From contig JAUIKY010000001.1 of assembly GCA_030430535.1 (NCBI GenBank), forward strand, positions 1 through 64,000: a DNA stretch of 64,000 bases. The letters are read 5' to 3'. Position numbers and translations under genes: made by a program. This document shows, piece by piece, positions 35,482 through 44,032 of the stretch (positions are counted from its first letter, which is position 1; the number at the start of each line of letters is the position of its first letter). The notes beneath the pieces are model-generated. The model worked only from the letters and a program-made list of their open reading frames with translations. It was not told the origin of the DNA and ran no database searches. Origin of the DNA: Bacteroidia bacterium. GTDB taxonomy: Bacteria; Bacteroidota; Bacteroidia; Flavobacteriales; Flavobacteriaceae.

Positions 35482-37413
35482 TTGAAATCGATACTATTAA
35501 TAGTGGGGCTGTGGTTTGTTTTGGCTAGTGCTGGTGCGCAAAACGAATCAACCATTGATAGTTTAAAATTCGAATTAACCAAGAATCAGCCCGATAGTGT
35601 TCAGGTTAAAATTTTAAACGAGTTGGCCTATTACTTCTCGTACCAAAATATTGACACCTCTTTTACATACGCGAGGCAGGCCTTAAAAGAAGCTGAGCAA
35701 ATGGGATACCATGCCGGTAATGCAAAGGCCCATTTATACATAGGCAATGCCTTTATGTTCACCAATCAATACGATTCGGCGCGATATTATTTTAATGAGG
35801 CATCCAAAATTTGCGATCGGTACAACGTAAAAAAATCGGCGGTTTATAGCTCATTGGGAATACTTTATAAAGCTGAGGGGAACTACGAAAAAGCCATTGA
35901 CACTTATTTTAAGGGTATAGCCTATGATGAAAGAACCAATAACCACTATGGTAAATTCATTAAGCTGATCAACCTAGGGAATGTTTATTCCAAAATGGGG
36001 AATTTAAACAAAAGTGTAGAGTACGAGTTGCAAGCGTTAAAGCTGGCCAATACATCAAAAAACCAAAACATGCAATTTGCACTAGGCACTTTGTTAAATA
36101 ACATTGGAGGGAGTTATGCGCAATTGAAGGATTTCGATAAAGCCTTACAGTATTTTAAAGAGTCGCTAGCGGTAAATACCAAAAACCAAAATACCAAGGA
36201 GATAGCCCGAAACTACAATAATTTAGGGGTTGTTTATCATGAAAAGGGCGATTTGGAAAAAGCGTTGGAATTCCTTAAAAAAGCATTAAAGATCAGGGAA
36301 GACTTAAAGGATGAAGACGAGCAAATTGAAACCCAAATGGTTTTGGGAACGGTTTACGGAAAAATGAAAAACGAAACCTTATCGGAGTTTCATTTTTCAA
36401 AAGCATTGCAAATCGCCCAAAAAATAAACGATAAATCACTGATGTCAGAAGTGTATTTGGCCATGAGCGATAGCTATACACTTCAGAACAAGCATTCAAG
36501 GGCGCTTCAAAATTTTAAAAACCACGCCCAGTTTAAAGATAGTGTGCTGCTAGAGAATAATTTAAAGAACATCAACGAAATTGAAATTAAATATCAAACC
36601 GAGAAAAAAGACAGAGCAATTGTTGAACAACAATTAAAACTGCAAAAACAGAAAGCCCAAAACAGTTACATGCTTGGCACACTTATCTTTTTGCTGTTCA
36701 TGGCAATCTTACTATTTTTTCTATTTAAACAGCGCCAAAAACGCAAAAACCAAGAAATATTAACTTTAAAACGCGAGTTCCAAATAAAAACTTTGGAGTC
36801 GTTGATTGAAGGAGAGGAAAAGGAGCGGTTGCGTATAGCTAAAGAATTGCACGATGGGGTAAACGGCGATTTATCGGCCATAAAATATAAATTGTCTTCC
36901 CTTATGGAAATGAACAATGCGGTGATTAAGGAAGCCATTGCTATGATTGACGATTCTTGTAAACAGGTTCGTGCCATTTCGCATAATTTGGTGCCACCTT
37001 CGTTGGAAAGTTTTAATTTAGTGGAGGCCACTCAGGTGTATTGCGATAATTTAAACGATTTGCACCCAGAAATAAACATCGTTTTTCAGCATTTGGGCGA
37101 TGCGGTTAACATGCACAAAAAAGCCGAGATAAATGCCTATCGAATCATTCAGGAGTTGGTGGGCAACAGCATAAAACATGCCGAGGCTACCACCATAAAC
37201 GTGCAGATCAGCTCTTATGGCGATAACGTTCAAATTACTGTTGAAGACGACGGAAAGGGATTTGATAAAAATCAAGGGGGGGCATCGGGAATTGGGTTGA
37301 GCAATGTGCAATCTAGAGTAAACTATTTAAAGGCTGAAATTGATTTTATTTCAAACGAAAAAGGCACGTCCTATACCATAGATATTGATAAAAACGAATT
37401 CAATGATGATTAA
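35482..37413 (+). CDS. TPR-containing sensor histidine kinase
   Basis: The 643-residue protein starts at TTG 35482 with a signal peptide (1-20). TPR repeats fill residues ~40-370 (periplasmic), followed by a coiled linker, one transmembrane helix (~396-416), a HisKA_3 dimerisation domain with the phospho-acceptor His457 in AKELHDGVNGDL, and a HATPase_c domain (N box ELVGNSIKHA ~550; G box DDGKGFD ~589). The TPR sensor suggests detection of a periplasmic protein or peptide. Its stop overlaps the response regulator start, so the pair is translationally coupled. Confidence 0.87.
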   Translation: MKSILLIVGLWFVLASAGAQNESTIDSLKFELTKNQPDSVQVKILNELAYYFSYQNIDTSFTYARQALKEAEQMGYHAGNAKAHLYIGNAFMFTNQYDSARYYFNEASKICDRYNVKKSAVYSSLGILYKAEGNYEKAIDTYFKGIAYDERTNNHYGKFIKLINLGNVYSKMGNLNKSVEYELQALKLANTSKNQNMQFALGTLLNNIGGSYAQLKDFDKALQYFKESLAVNTKNQNTKEIARNYNNLGVVYHEKGDLEKALEFLKKALKIREDLKDEDEQIETQMVLGTVYGKMKNETLSEFHFSKALQIAQKINDKSLMSEVYLAMSDSYTLQNKHSRALQNFKNHAQFKDSVLLENNLKNINEIEIKYQTEKKDRAIVEQQLKLQKQKAQNSYMLGTLIFLLFMAILLFFLFKQRQKRKNQEILTLKREFQIKTLESLIEGEEKERLRIAKELHDGVNGDLSAIKYKLSSLMEMNNAVIKEAIAMIDDSCKQVRAISHNLVPPSLESFNLVEATQVYCDNLNDLHPEINIVFQHLGDAVNMHKKAEINAYRIIQELVGNSIKHAEATTINVQISSYGDNVQITVEDDGKGFDKNQGGASGIGLSNVQSRVNYLKAEIDFISNEKGTSYTIDIDKNEFNDD

Positions 37414-38038
37414 AATAGCCATAACAGACGATCATCCTTTGGTGCTTAAAGGTATTGCGTCGATGCTTGAAGGTACCCCCAATATTCAGGTGGTGGCTGC
37501 TTATGAAAACGCCAGTCAAACATTGGAAAGCATCGAAAAGGATTCGCTCGATATTTTGCTGTTGGATATCAATCTACCTGATATCAATGGAATTGATTTA
37601 AGCAAAAGATTACTGAAAAAATACCCCGAACTAAAAATTATTGCACTGACCAATTTTGAGGATTTGTCGTATGTAAAACGGATGCTTAAAAATGGGGTGC
37701 ATGGCTATTTATTAAAAAACACCGATAAGCTTGAATTAATTAAGGCCATGAAAACCGTGCTGTCGGGTGAGTTGTTTTTACCCGAAGATATCCGAGCACG
37801 TTTATTGAGTCAAGCTCCTAAAAAATTGACAGACAATGGGTTGAAACCCAATTTAACCCGTCGTGAGCATGAGGTTCTTGTGGCTATTTCAGAAGAACTT
37901 ACCACCCAAGAGATTTCAGAAAAACTCTTCATTAGCCCTAAAACGGTTGAGACCCACCGTATGAATATAATGAGCAAACTCGGCGCAAAAAATAGCGTGG
38001 GCATTATTAAAATCGCCATTGAAAAGCAGCTACTTTAA
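37403..38038 (+). CDS. NarL/FixJ-family response regulator
   Basis: The 211-residue protein has a receiver domain (ITDDHPLVL, phospho-Asp55 in LLLDINLPD, Lys in LLKNTDK) and a C-terminal LuxR-type HTH (LTRREHEVL ... TQEISEKLFISPKTVETHRMNIMSKL). It starts at ATG 37403 (or 37406), overlapping the kinase gene by ~10 bases, and is the obvious partner of the TPR kinase. Targets are unknown; the adjacent surface-protein genes are plausible. Confidence 0.9.
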   Translation: MMIKIAITDDHPLVLKGIASMLEGTPNIQVVAAYENASQTLESIEKDSLDILLLDINLPDINGIDLSKRLLKKYPELKIIALTNFEDLSYVKRMLKNGVHGYLLKNTDKLELIKAMKTVLSGELFLPEDIRARLLSQAPKKLTDNGLKPNLTRREHEVLVAISEELTTQEISEKLFISPKTVETHRMNIMSKLGAKNSVGIIKIAIEKQLL

Positions 38039-38048
38039 CATTTAAGGC

Positions 38049-38056
38049 TATCTTTG
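38049..38056 (+). promoter_or_regulatory. -7 box before prmA
   Basis: TATCTTTG fits TAnnTTTG and ends 19 bases before the prmA ATG, so prmA-clpS probably has its own promoter and a very short leader. Confidence 0.55.
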
Positions 38057-38075
38057 TGCTTTCAAAAAAGCAACC

Positions 38076-38912
38076 ATGTCGAACACCATTTATTTAGGAT
38101 ATTATTTTAAGGTTGAGCCTTTGCAACCCGCAGTTGAAATTTTGATTGCCGAACTCGGTTTCGCTGGTTTTGAAAGTTTTGTTGAGACCGAAGATGGCGT
38201 TACGGCCTACATTCAAAAGGAAGAGTGGCATGAAGGTATCTTGGGCGATATTCAAATTGTGAATTCAGAGGAATTTAAAATCAGTTACACTTTCGAAGAA
38301 ATAGAGCAGACCAACTGGAACGAAGAATGGGAGAAAAATTTTAACCCCATAGAAGTGGATGGTATGGTGACGGTTCGTGCGCCGTTTCACGAAAAAACCA
38401 ATACGGAATTCGATATTGTTATAGAGCCCAAAATGAGTTTCGGCACGGGACACCACGAAACCACGCACATGATGATCCAACACATTTTGAAAAACGATTT
38501 TAAAGATAAATCGGTGCTCGATATGGGCTGCGGAACGGGTGTTTTGGCCATTCTCGCCGAAATGAAAGGCGCTAAACCCATTGATGCGGTCGATTACGAT
38601 AATTGGTGCTACCTAAATAGTTTGGAAAATGTGGAGCGTAATAATTGTGAACATATCACCGTAATTGAAGGCGATGCTTCGGTGTTAAAAAACAAAAAAT
38701 ACGACATCATTATAGCCAACATTAACCGTAATATTCTGTTGCAGGATATGGCCATATATACCTCGTGCTTGAATAAAAATGGTGTGCTGTTTTTAAGTGG
38801 TTTTTATAATGATGATATCCCAATTATTCGGCAAGCCTGTGAAAATCAGATGTTAAAATTTGAGGAAAAATTAGAAAGAAACCAGTGGGTTGCTTTAAAA
38901 TTTTTAAATTAG
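38076..38912 (+). CDS. prmA: Ribosomal protein L11 methyltransferase
   Basis: PrmA methylates ribosomal protein L11. The 278-residue protein has an N-terminal substrate domain with WNEEWEKNFNPI, and a Rossmann methylase with FGTGHHETTHMM and VLDMGCGTGVLAILA, then IIANINRNILL (catalytic N-type motif). The clpS gene follows 30 bases later, the usual order in flavobacteria. Confidence 0.92.
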   Translation: MSNTIYLGYYFKVEPLQPAVEILIAELGFAGFESFVETEDGVTAYIQKEEWHEGILGDIQIVNSEEFKISYTFEEIEQTNWNEEWEKNFNPIEVDGMVTVRAPFHEKTNTEFDIVIEPKMSFGTGHHETTHMMIQHILKNDFKDKSVLDMGCGTGVLAILAEMKGAKPIDAVDYDNWCYLNSLENVERNNCEHITVIEGDASVLKNKKYDIIIANINRNILLQDMAIYTSCLNKNGVLFLSGFYNDDIPIIRQACENQMLKFEEKLERNQWVALKFLN

Positions 38913-38942
38913 TGGCATAAAATTACCCCAAAAACGAGTATT

Positions 38943-39218
38943 ATGAGTTCCCAAGAAAAAGTATCAGAGGAATTATTACTGGAAGAAGAGGTTATTACCC
39001 AAAACGAAATTGTATTGTACAATGACGATGTGAATACGTTCGATCATGTTATTGAAACACTCATTTACGCCTGCGACCACACACCCGAACAAGCCGAACA
39101 ATGTTCATTGATTGTGCACTACAAAGGGAAGTGCACGGTTAAAACTGGGGCGTATGACGATTTGAAGCCTCGATGCTCTATTCTGCTGGAGGCTGGGTTG
39201 AGTGCTGAAATTGTTTAA
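38943..39218 (+). CDS. clpS: ATP-dependent Clp protease adaptor ClpS
   Basis: ClpS delivers N-end-rule substrates to ClpAP. The 91-residue protein shows the binding-pocket signature VLYNDDVNTFDHVIETL (~26-42), CDHTPEQAEQCSLIVHYKGKCTV and the C-terminal LKPRCSILLEAGLSAEI. Family length is normal. It is co-transcribed with prmA. Confidence 0.92.
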   Translation: MSSQEKVSEELLLEEEVITQNEIVLYNDDVNTFDHVIETLIYACDHTPEQAEQCSLIVHYKGKCTVKTGAYDDLKPRCSILLEAGLSAEIV

Positions 39219-39273
39219 TGCCGTCTTTTCAAAAAAAAATCAAAATAAATTTCTTGTTGACGCATTTTTGATG

Positions 39274-39489
39274 TTAATTTTCGGTTTTTTTATTACACGT
39301 TGATATATCAAAAAGGGAGTATAAAGGACAAAAGCTAATAAATCCAGTAAATAAGCCCAATATTGCAATTACCATTAAAATATAACCTAGAGCACCATCA
39401 ATAACACCTACGCAGTAAAGTATTACTGTGATTATTGAGAGGGTAATCCTGAGGGTTTTATCTAGAGTGCCTAGATTTTTTTCCAACAT
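39274..39489 (-). CDS. DUF2892 membrane protein
   Basis: The 71-residue protein has a typical DUF2892 start (LEKNLGTLDKTLRITLSI) and two transmembrane helices, ending SFCPLYSLFDISTC. DUF2892 proteins occur with rhodanese and sulfur-detoxification genes; Cys residues in SFCPLY and STC fit this. It lies downstream of the MBL-rhodanese gene on the same strand (129-bp gap) and probably belongs to the sulfur island. Confidence 0.82.
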   Translation of the reverse strand: MLEKNLGTLDKTLRITLSIITVILYCVGVIDGALGYILMVIAILGLFTGFISFCPLYSLFDISTCNKKTEN

Positions 39490-39618
39490 AACTTCGAATT
39501 AATCAAGGCAAAAGTAAGATTATTAATGAGTTAAGTGGTTTTATTTGGTTGAAACACAGGTTTTTTGCTGGTTTCGGAATTTAACTACCGGTGTTTTGAA
39601 TAGTTCGTTTTTTTAACA

Positions 39619-41031
39619 TTATAAAGTTGACGGACAGACAAAATCTGTGGTAGGTAAATCGGTTTCCTTTATCGCTCCAAATCCGCCAGAAATGTCTATT
39701 AACTTATCAAAACCTCGCGCTTTTAATATTGAAGTCGCAATTAACGAACGATAACCCCCAGCGCAATGTAGATAATAGGTGTTGTTTTTGTCAATGGTAT
39801 TCATGTTATCATTTATAAAGTCTAGGGCAAAATGCTGTACTTGCTCGCCTTTTAAGTGTTCAGATTTATACTCACCATCCTTTCTAACATCCAGCACATT
39901 TACCTTTTTGGTTTTAAAATCTTTGGCAAAATCATCGGCCGTAATGGAGGTGACGGTTTCAACATCTTTTCCGGAGGCTTCCCAGGCTTCCATGCCGCCT
40001 TCCAAATAACCAAGCGCGTTGTCGTAACCCACACGCGAAAGTCGGGTAACGGCTTCTTCTTCCTTTCCTTTGGGTGTCACCAACAAAATGGGTTGCTTTA
40101 AATCGGTAATCAAAGCCCCGACCCATGGCGCAAAAGAACCATGCAGACCTATAAAAATAGAGTTGGGAATGTGGGCTTTTATAAAATCTTTTTCACTTCT
40201 CACATCAAGTACTAACGCACCGTATTGGTTGGCTACGTTTTCAAAGGTTTCTGGGCTTAAAGGCGTGTTTCCTTTTTCTAGAACAGACTCAAAATTATCG
40301 TAGCCTAATTTGTTCATCATGGCATTTTTTTCAAAATACTGCGGAGGAGGGGCAATGCCAGAAAGAACTTCCTTGATAAATTCTTCTTTGGTCATATCTG
40401 CCCTAAGGGCGTAATTTGTTTTTTTCTGTTCTCCTAAAATGCCAACAGTTTCTTTACTGAGGTTTTTGCCACAGGCCGAACCGGCGCCGTGTGCTGGATA
40501 TACTATGACATCATCGGGCAAGGGCATAATTTTGTTACGTAGCGAATCGAACAGCATTCCGGCCAAATCTTCTTTGGTTAAATCGGATTTTATGGCTAAA
40601 TCGGGTCGCCCCACATCACCCAAAAATAAGGTGTCACCCGAAAAAATAGCGTGTTCCTTACCATTTTCATCCAGCAAAAGGTAGGTTGAAGATTCTAGGG
40701 TATGCCCTGGGGTATGAAGTACTTTTATGGTGACATCACCCAGTTTGAAAGTCTCATTATCCTTAGCGGAATAAATATCGTATTCGGTTTCTGCACCTGG
40801 TCCATAAACAATGGTAGCTCCGGTCTTTTTAGCCAAATCGATGTGGCCCGAAACGAAATCGGCATGAAAATGCGTTTCAAAAATGTACTTTATTTTGGCG
40901 TTTTCCTTTTTTGCCTTATCCACATATTGTTGGGTTTCGCGCAAGGGATCAATAATGGCTACTTCTCCATTGGATTCTATGTAATAGGCACCCTGTGCCA
41001 AACAACCGGTATATATTTGTTCAATCTTCAT
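39619..41031 (-). CDS. MBL-fold hydrolase with two rhodanese domains, CstB/persulfide dioxygenase-like
   Basis: The 470-residue protein has a persulfide-dioxygenase-like metallo-beta-lactamase domain (1-~240; metal motif THFHADFVSGH with His54, His56, Asp58; later HTPGHT and FSGDTLFLGDVGRPDL), then two rhodanese domains. The first (~270-350) has lost its cysteine (LLVTPKGKEEEA). The second keeps Cys423 in LHCAGGYRS. This is the CstB layout, which oxidises persulfides and yields thiosulfate. It is in a minus-strand run with TauE/SafE and YeeE/YedE transporters. Confidence 0.88.
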   Translation of the reverse strand: MKIEQIYTGCLAQGAYYIESNGEVAIIDPLRETQQYVDKAKKENAKIKYIFETHFHADFVSGHIDLAKKTGATIVYGPGAETEYDIYSAKDNETFKLGDVTIKVLHTPGHTLESSTYLLLDENGKEHAIFSGDTLFLGDVGRPDLAIKSDLTKEDLAGMLFDSLRNKIMPLPDDVIVYPAHGAGSACGKNLSKETVGILGEQKKTNYALRADMTKEEFIKEVLSGIAPPPQYFEKNAMMNKLGYDNFESVLEKGNTPLSPETFENVANQYGALVLDVRSEKDFIKAHIPNSIFIGLHGSFAPWVGALITDLKQPILLVTPKGKEEEAVTRLSRVGYDNALGYLEGGMEAWEASGKDVETVTSITADDFAKDFKTKKVNVLDVRKDGEYKSEHLKGEQVQHFALDFINDNMNTIDKNNTYYLHCAGGYRSLIATSILKARGFDKLIDISGGFGAIKETDLPTTDFVCPSTL

Positions 41032-41100
41032 CTTTGCTCAAATTTAAACAAAGATACAAAAGGCCTACTGTTAAGTTTGTAACATGTATTACATACCGAA

Positions 41101-41892
41101 TCAATTCAGTTCTTTGTTTATGATGTAAATGGCCATAATTAAAATGAAAAAACCGAACCCCTTTTTTAGTTTTTGACTACTGATATATTTTGAAAGGAAC
41201 ACGCCCAAAAGAATCCCCAAAATGGCAATGGCGGTAAATGACAATAAAAAAGCCCAATTGATTTCAAGAGTTTGAACATCGCCCAAAAAGCCAATCAAAG
41301 AGTTGATGGTAATAATGATTAACGATGTGCCTACGGCTTTTTTCATAGGTATTCTGGCCCAAAGGACCAAAGCAGGCACATATAGAAAACCACCGCCAGC
41401 ACCTATTAAACCAGTAATGCTTCCAATGATTAACCCTTGTAAAAATGTTTTGTAATACGATTGGTTTTCGGACGTGAGGTTTTTCGATTTTTGCTTTTTT
41501 ATCATCGAAACCGAAGCCAATAACATGATAATGGCAAAGAAGATCATGATGGCGACGTCCTTAGTTAAAACAGTACTTCCGATGGAAAAAATAGTGTCGG
41601 GAATATTGGGCACCAAATAACGACGGGTAGCATACACAGCCACAAACGAAGGAAACGAAAAAGCCAATCCGATTTTAAAATCGACCAGTCCTTTTTTGTG
41701 TTTTTGAACCGTACCCACCATAGACGAAACACCTACTACAAACAAGGAATACGCAGTGGCAACAATGGGGTTTAGCCCTAAAACATAAACCATTACCGGC
41801 ACGGTTAAAATAGAGCCGCCACCGCCAATAAGTCCTAAAACCAAACCAATAAGAAGCGCACCAACGTATCCTAAAATTTGGATATAATCCAT
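41101..41892 (-). CDS. TauE/SafE-family sulfite/organosulfur permease
   Basis: This is a 263-residue membrane protein with eight predicted helices in two homologous halves; each half starts with a glycine-rich motif, GLVLGLIGGGGSILTVP and GLIGAGGGFLYVPALV. TauE/SafE proteins export sulfite or related anions. It lies between the CstB-like gene and the YeeE/YedE pair, three bases after the latter, so export of sulfite or thiosulfate formed by persulfide oxidation is the likely job. Confidence 0.87.
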   Translation of the reverse strand: MDYIQILGYVGALLIGLVLGLIGGGGSILTVPVMVYVLGLNPIVATAYSLFVVGVSSMVGTVQKHKKGLVDFKIGLAFSFPSFVAVYATRRYLVPNIPDTIFSIGSTVLTKDVAIMIFFAIIMLLASVSMIKKQKSKNLTSENQSYYKTFLQGLIIGSITGLIGAGGGFLYVPALVLWARIPMKKAVGTSLIIITINSLIGFLGDVQTLEINWAFLLSFTAIAILGILLGVFLSKYISSQKLKKGFGFFILIMAIYIINKELN

Positions 41893-41895
41893 CGT

Positions 41896-42312
41896 TTAGT
41901 GAGGTAGTTTGTCCTTTAAAATTCCGTAAATGAATGTGCCCACAATGGCAGCGGCTATAACAATAAGCATCGTGTAAACCCCGGTGCCGAGTAGAATGTA
42001 CATGGGCCCGGGACAGGCTCCTATAAGCGCCCATCCTAAACCAAAAATGGAGCCGCCAATAATATATCTCACTGTACCGTTATCTTTTTTGGGAACAAAA
42101 ATATGGGCGCCGCTAAAACTCTTAATAAGGCCCTTTTTTGAAATTTGTAAAAACAGTACACCGCAAGCAATGGCCGTACCGATAATACCGTACATGTGGA
42201 AAGATTGAAACCTGAACATTTCGTAAATACGGTACCACGAAACGGCTTCGGATTTTACCAAAACAATACCGAAAAATATACCAACCAACAAAAATTTTAT
42301 AAATTTCATCAT
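41896..42312 (-). CDS. YeeE/YedE half-protein (DUF6691, PmpB-like)
   Basis: The 138-residue protein has four helices and one of the two signature blocks of YeeE/YedE transporters, GLGWALIGACPGPMYILLG, with the conserved Cys. It is the second half of a split transporter; the first half lies two bases upstream. YeeE-type proteins import thiosulfate or polysulfide sulfur through a relay of cysteines. Operon: YeeE half A - half B - TauE - CstB-like. Confidence 0.84.
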   Translation of the reverse strand: MMKFIKFLLVGIFFGIVLVKSEAVSWYRIYEMFRFQSFHMYGIIGTAIACGVLFLQISKKGLIKSFSGAHIFVPKKDNGTVRYIIGGSIFGLGWALIGACPGPMYILLGTGVYTMLIVIAAAIVGTFIYGILKDKLPH

Positions 42313-42314
42313 AA

Positions 42315-42872
42315 TTAAAAGATTAAGGGAAGAATTAAATTGGCCATGATCAATCCGCCAATAAAAAATCCAATCACAGCGATTAACGAGGGTTTTTGTA
42401 AACTACTTAGTCCGGTAATGGCATGGCCTGAGGTACAGCCTCCAGCATATCGGGTGCCAAAACCAACCAATAAGCCGCCAATAATTAAAATGAGTAATGC
42501 TTTTGGCGAATTGATGGCTTCGAGGCTAAATATTTCGTTGGGGACAAGCGTGTTTCCCGCGTCTTCAAAACCCATGGTTTGGAGTTCTGCAATGGTTTTG
42601 GGGTTGAGGTCTGTTTTGCTATCGTTTGATAAATATTGTGTAGCGATATATCCGCCGATAATAGCCCCCAAAACCACAGTGAGGTTCCAGAGTTGGCTTT
42701 TCCAATTGAATTTAAAAAAGTCTGAAAACTTGCCTGCGCCGCCAATAGCACAGAGTGTCCTAAGGTTGGACGACATGCCAAAGGTTTTTCCGAAGTAAAG
42801 CAACAGCGCCATAACTAAGGCTATTAATGGGCCCGAAACGTACCAGGGCCAAGGGTTTAAAATATGTTCCAT
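42315..42872 (-). CDS. YeeE/YedE half-protein (PmpA-like)
   Basis: The 185-residue protein begins at ATG 42872 (MEHILNPWPWYVSGPLIAL). A TTG six codons further up belongs to the -7 promoter box and is rejected. It has about five helices and the block GFGTRYAGGCTSGHAITGL, in which the Cys is the sulfur-relay residue. First gene of the sulfur transport operon, facing the Crp-family regulator upstream on the same strand. Confidence 0.85.
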   Translation of the reverse strand: MEHILNPWPWYVSGPLIALVMALLLYFGKTFGMSSNLRTLCAIGGAGKFSDFFKFNWKSQLWNLTVVLGAIIGGYIATQYLSNDSKTDLNPKTIAELQTMGFEDAGNTLVPNEIFSLEAINSPKALLILIIGGLLVGFGTRYAGGCTSGHAITGLSSLQKPSLIAVIGFFIGGLIMANLILPLIF

Positions 42873-42887
42873 AATTAAGAATTTATA

Positions 42888-42895
42888 CAAAATTA
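42888..42895 (-). promoter_or_regulatory. -7 box before the YeeE/YedE operon
   Basis: On the minus strand this reads TAATTTTG (fits TAnnTTTG), 15 bases before the ATG at 42872. A TTG inside the box is in frame with the gene. Confidence 0.55.
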
Positions 42896-43024
42896 AATTT
42901 AAGGTTTTTAAATTTTGTAATAAATGTTACTTAGGGAAGCAGGGCATTTTATTTTTACCAATGTAGTAGGAAGCCCGTCCATGAGGTGGATGCAGCTGTT
43001 GGGCTGGGGGAGCGCCCAAATGAA

Positions 43025-43654
43025 TTAAAGAATTTCGATTTTACTGCGGCTTAGTTTTATTTTGCCGTCGTTTTCCAATTGCTTTAAAAGTCTTGAAACT
43101 ACCACGCGCGAGGTATGGAGGTCTTCAGCGATGTCTTGGTGTTTTACAATAAGGGTTTTGGTGCCGTGCAGTTGGCTTTTGTTATTGAGGTATTTAAACA
43201 GCCGCTCGTCCATTTTCATAAAGGCGAGGTTGTCTATGGCCTGAAGCATTTCGTCGAACCGGGCTTGGTAGCTTTGTAGGATGAAATTTTGCCAACTGCT
43301 ATTACTGTTGAACCATTTTTGCATGTGTTGAACAGGGATTAAAATAAGTTGGGAATCTTGCTCGGCAACGGCACGGATTTTACTCTTTGCCGTGCCCATG
43401 CAACAGGTAAGCGACATGGTACAGGTTTCTCCGGCTTCCAGAAAATAGATTAACAGTTCGTGGCCATCGGCATCTTCGCGAAGAATTTTTATGTTGCCGC
43501 TAAGTAAAAGCGGAATGTGGCTGAGGGGTTGGTTGATGTCGATGATGATATCGTCCTTTTTGAACGTTTTGGAAATGCCAATGTGTTCGATTTCCTTAAT
43601 TAAGTTGTCGTCAAAAACGTTTCCGAATTTTTGGTTTAACAGTAGGTTTGCCAT
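43025..43654 (-). CDS. Crp/Fnr-family regulator of the sulfur island
   Basis: The 209-residue protein has a cyclic-nucleotide-binding-type beta barrel (~15-125) and a winged-helix domain with IAEDLHTSRVVVSRLLKQLE near the C-terminus. A cysteine cluster TCTMSLTCCMG in the barrel suggests redox or persulfide sensing rather than cAMP binding; this is inference. Start is ATG 43654; an in-frame TTG two codons upstream is the end of a -7 box. It sits directly upstream of the YeeE/YedE operon on the same strand and is the likely regulator. Confidence 0.85.
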   Translation of the reverse strand: MANLLLNQKFGNVFDDNLIKEIEHIGISKTFKKDDIIIDINQPLSHIPLLLSGNIKILREDADGHELLIYFLEAGETCTMSLTCCMGTAKSKIRAVAEQDSQLILIPVQHMQKWFNSNSSWQNFILQSYQARFDEMLQAIDNLAFMKMDERLFKYLNNKSQLHGTKTLIVKHQDIAEDLHTSRVVVSRLLKQLENDGKIKLSRSKIEIL

Positions 43655-43657
43655 GCC

Positions 43658-43665
43658 CAAAAATA
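43658..43665 (-). promoter_or_regulatory. -7 box immediately before the Crp-family gene
   Basis: On the minus strand this reads TATTTTTG, ending three bases before the ATG at 43654. If used, the transcript would be leaderless. Confidence 0.45.
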
Positions 43666-43715
43666 AAGAATAATAATTTTGGAATAAAAATTTGTTTATG
43701 TTTTAATAAAAGGTG

Positions 43716-43723
43716 TATATTTG
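43716..43723 (+). promoter_or_regulatory. -7 box of tRNA-Arg
   Basis: TATATTTG fits TAnnTTTG and ends 13 bases before the mature tRNA 5' end, divergent from the Crp-family gene. Confidence 0.6.
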
Positions 43724-43736
43724 CAACCGCAAAAAC

Positions 43737-43810
43737 GGCCACGTGGCGCAACTGAATAGCGCACTTGATTACGGCTCAAGAGGTTCCAGGTTTGAATCCT
43801 GGCGTGGTCA
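43737..43810 (+). tRNA. tRNA-Arg (anticodon ACG)
   Basis: The cloverleaf folds fully. The acceptor stem is GGCCACG/CGTGGTC (one G-T pair) and the D stem is GCGC/GCGC. The anticodon stem CTTGA/TCAAG has loop TTACGGC, giving anticodon ACG. The T arm is CCAGG-TTTGAAT-CCTGG and the discriminator is A. CCA is not encoded. Length is 74 nt. It flanks a region of dead mobile DNA. Confidence 0.93.
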
Positions 43811-43832
43811 CTAGTAGAAATACCAAATTATT

Positions 43833-43876
43833 ACAAATCCTTGCAAACCCTATGGTTTTCAAGGATTTGTCGTTTT
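43833..43876. terminator. Hairpin after tRNA-Arg
   Basis: ACAAATCCTTGCAAACC and GGTTTTCAAGGATTTGT pair over 17 bp with one mismatch and a 4-base loop, followed by CGTTTTT. It is probably the tRNA terminator; its position between a tRNA and an integrase remnant also allows a role as attachment-site arm. Confidence 0.55.
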
Positions 43877-44032
43877 TGGGAATTCATAAAATTTGAACTG
43901 ATTTGAATATATTGGTTCACAATTCGGTTAGCACTTTTTCTGCTGGTTCACAGTGTTGATACTAGTAGTATTTGGATTACAGTTTATTCGGCTTTCGTCT
44001 TGAACAATGTTTAACAATTAAAGACGACAATT

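Noticed and set aside
43833-43870. Intact attachment site of a resident element
   Set aside because: The hairpin after tRNA-Arg has no second copy in the window and is explained as a terminator.
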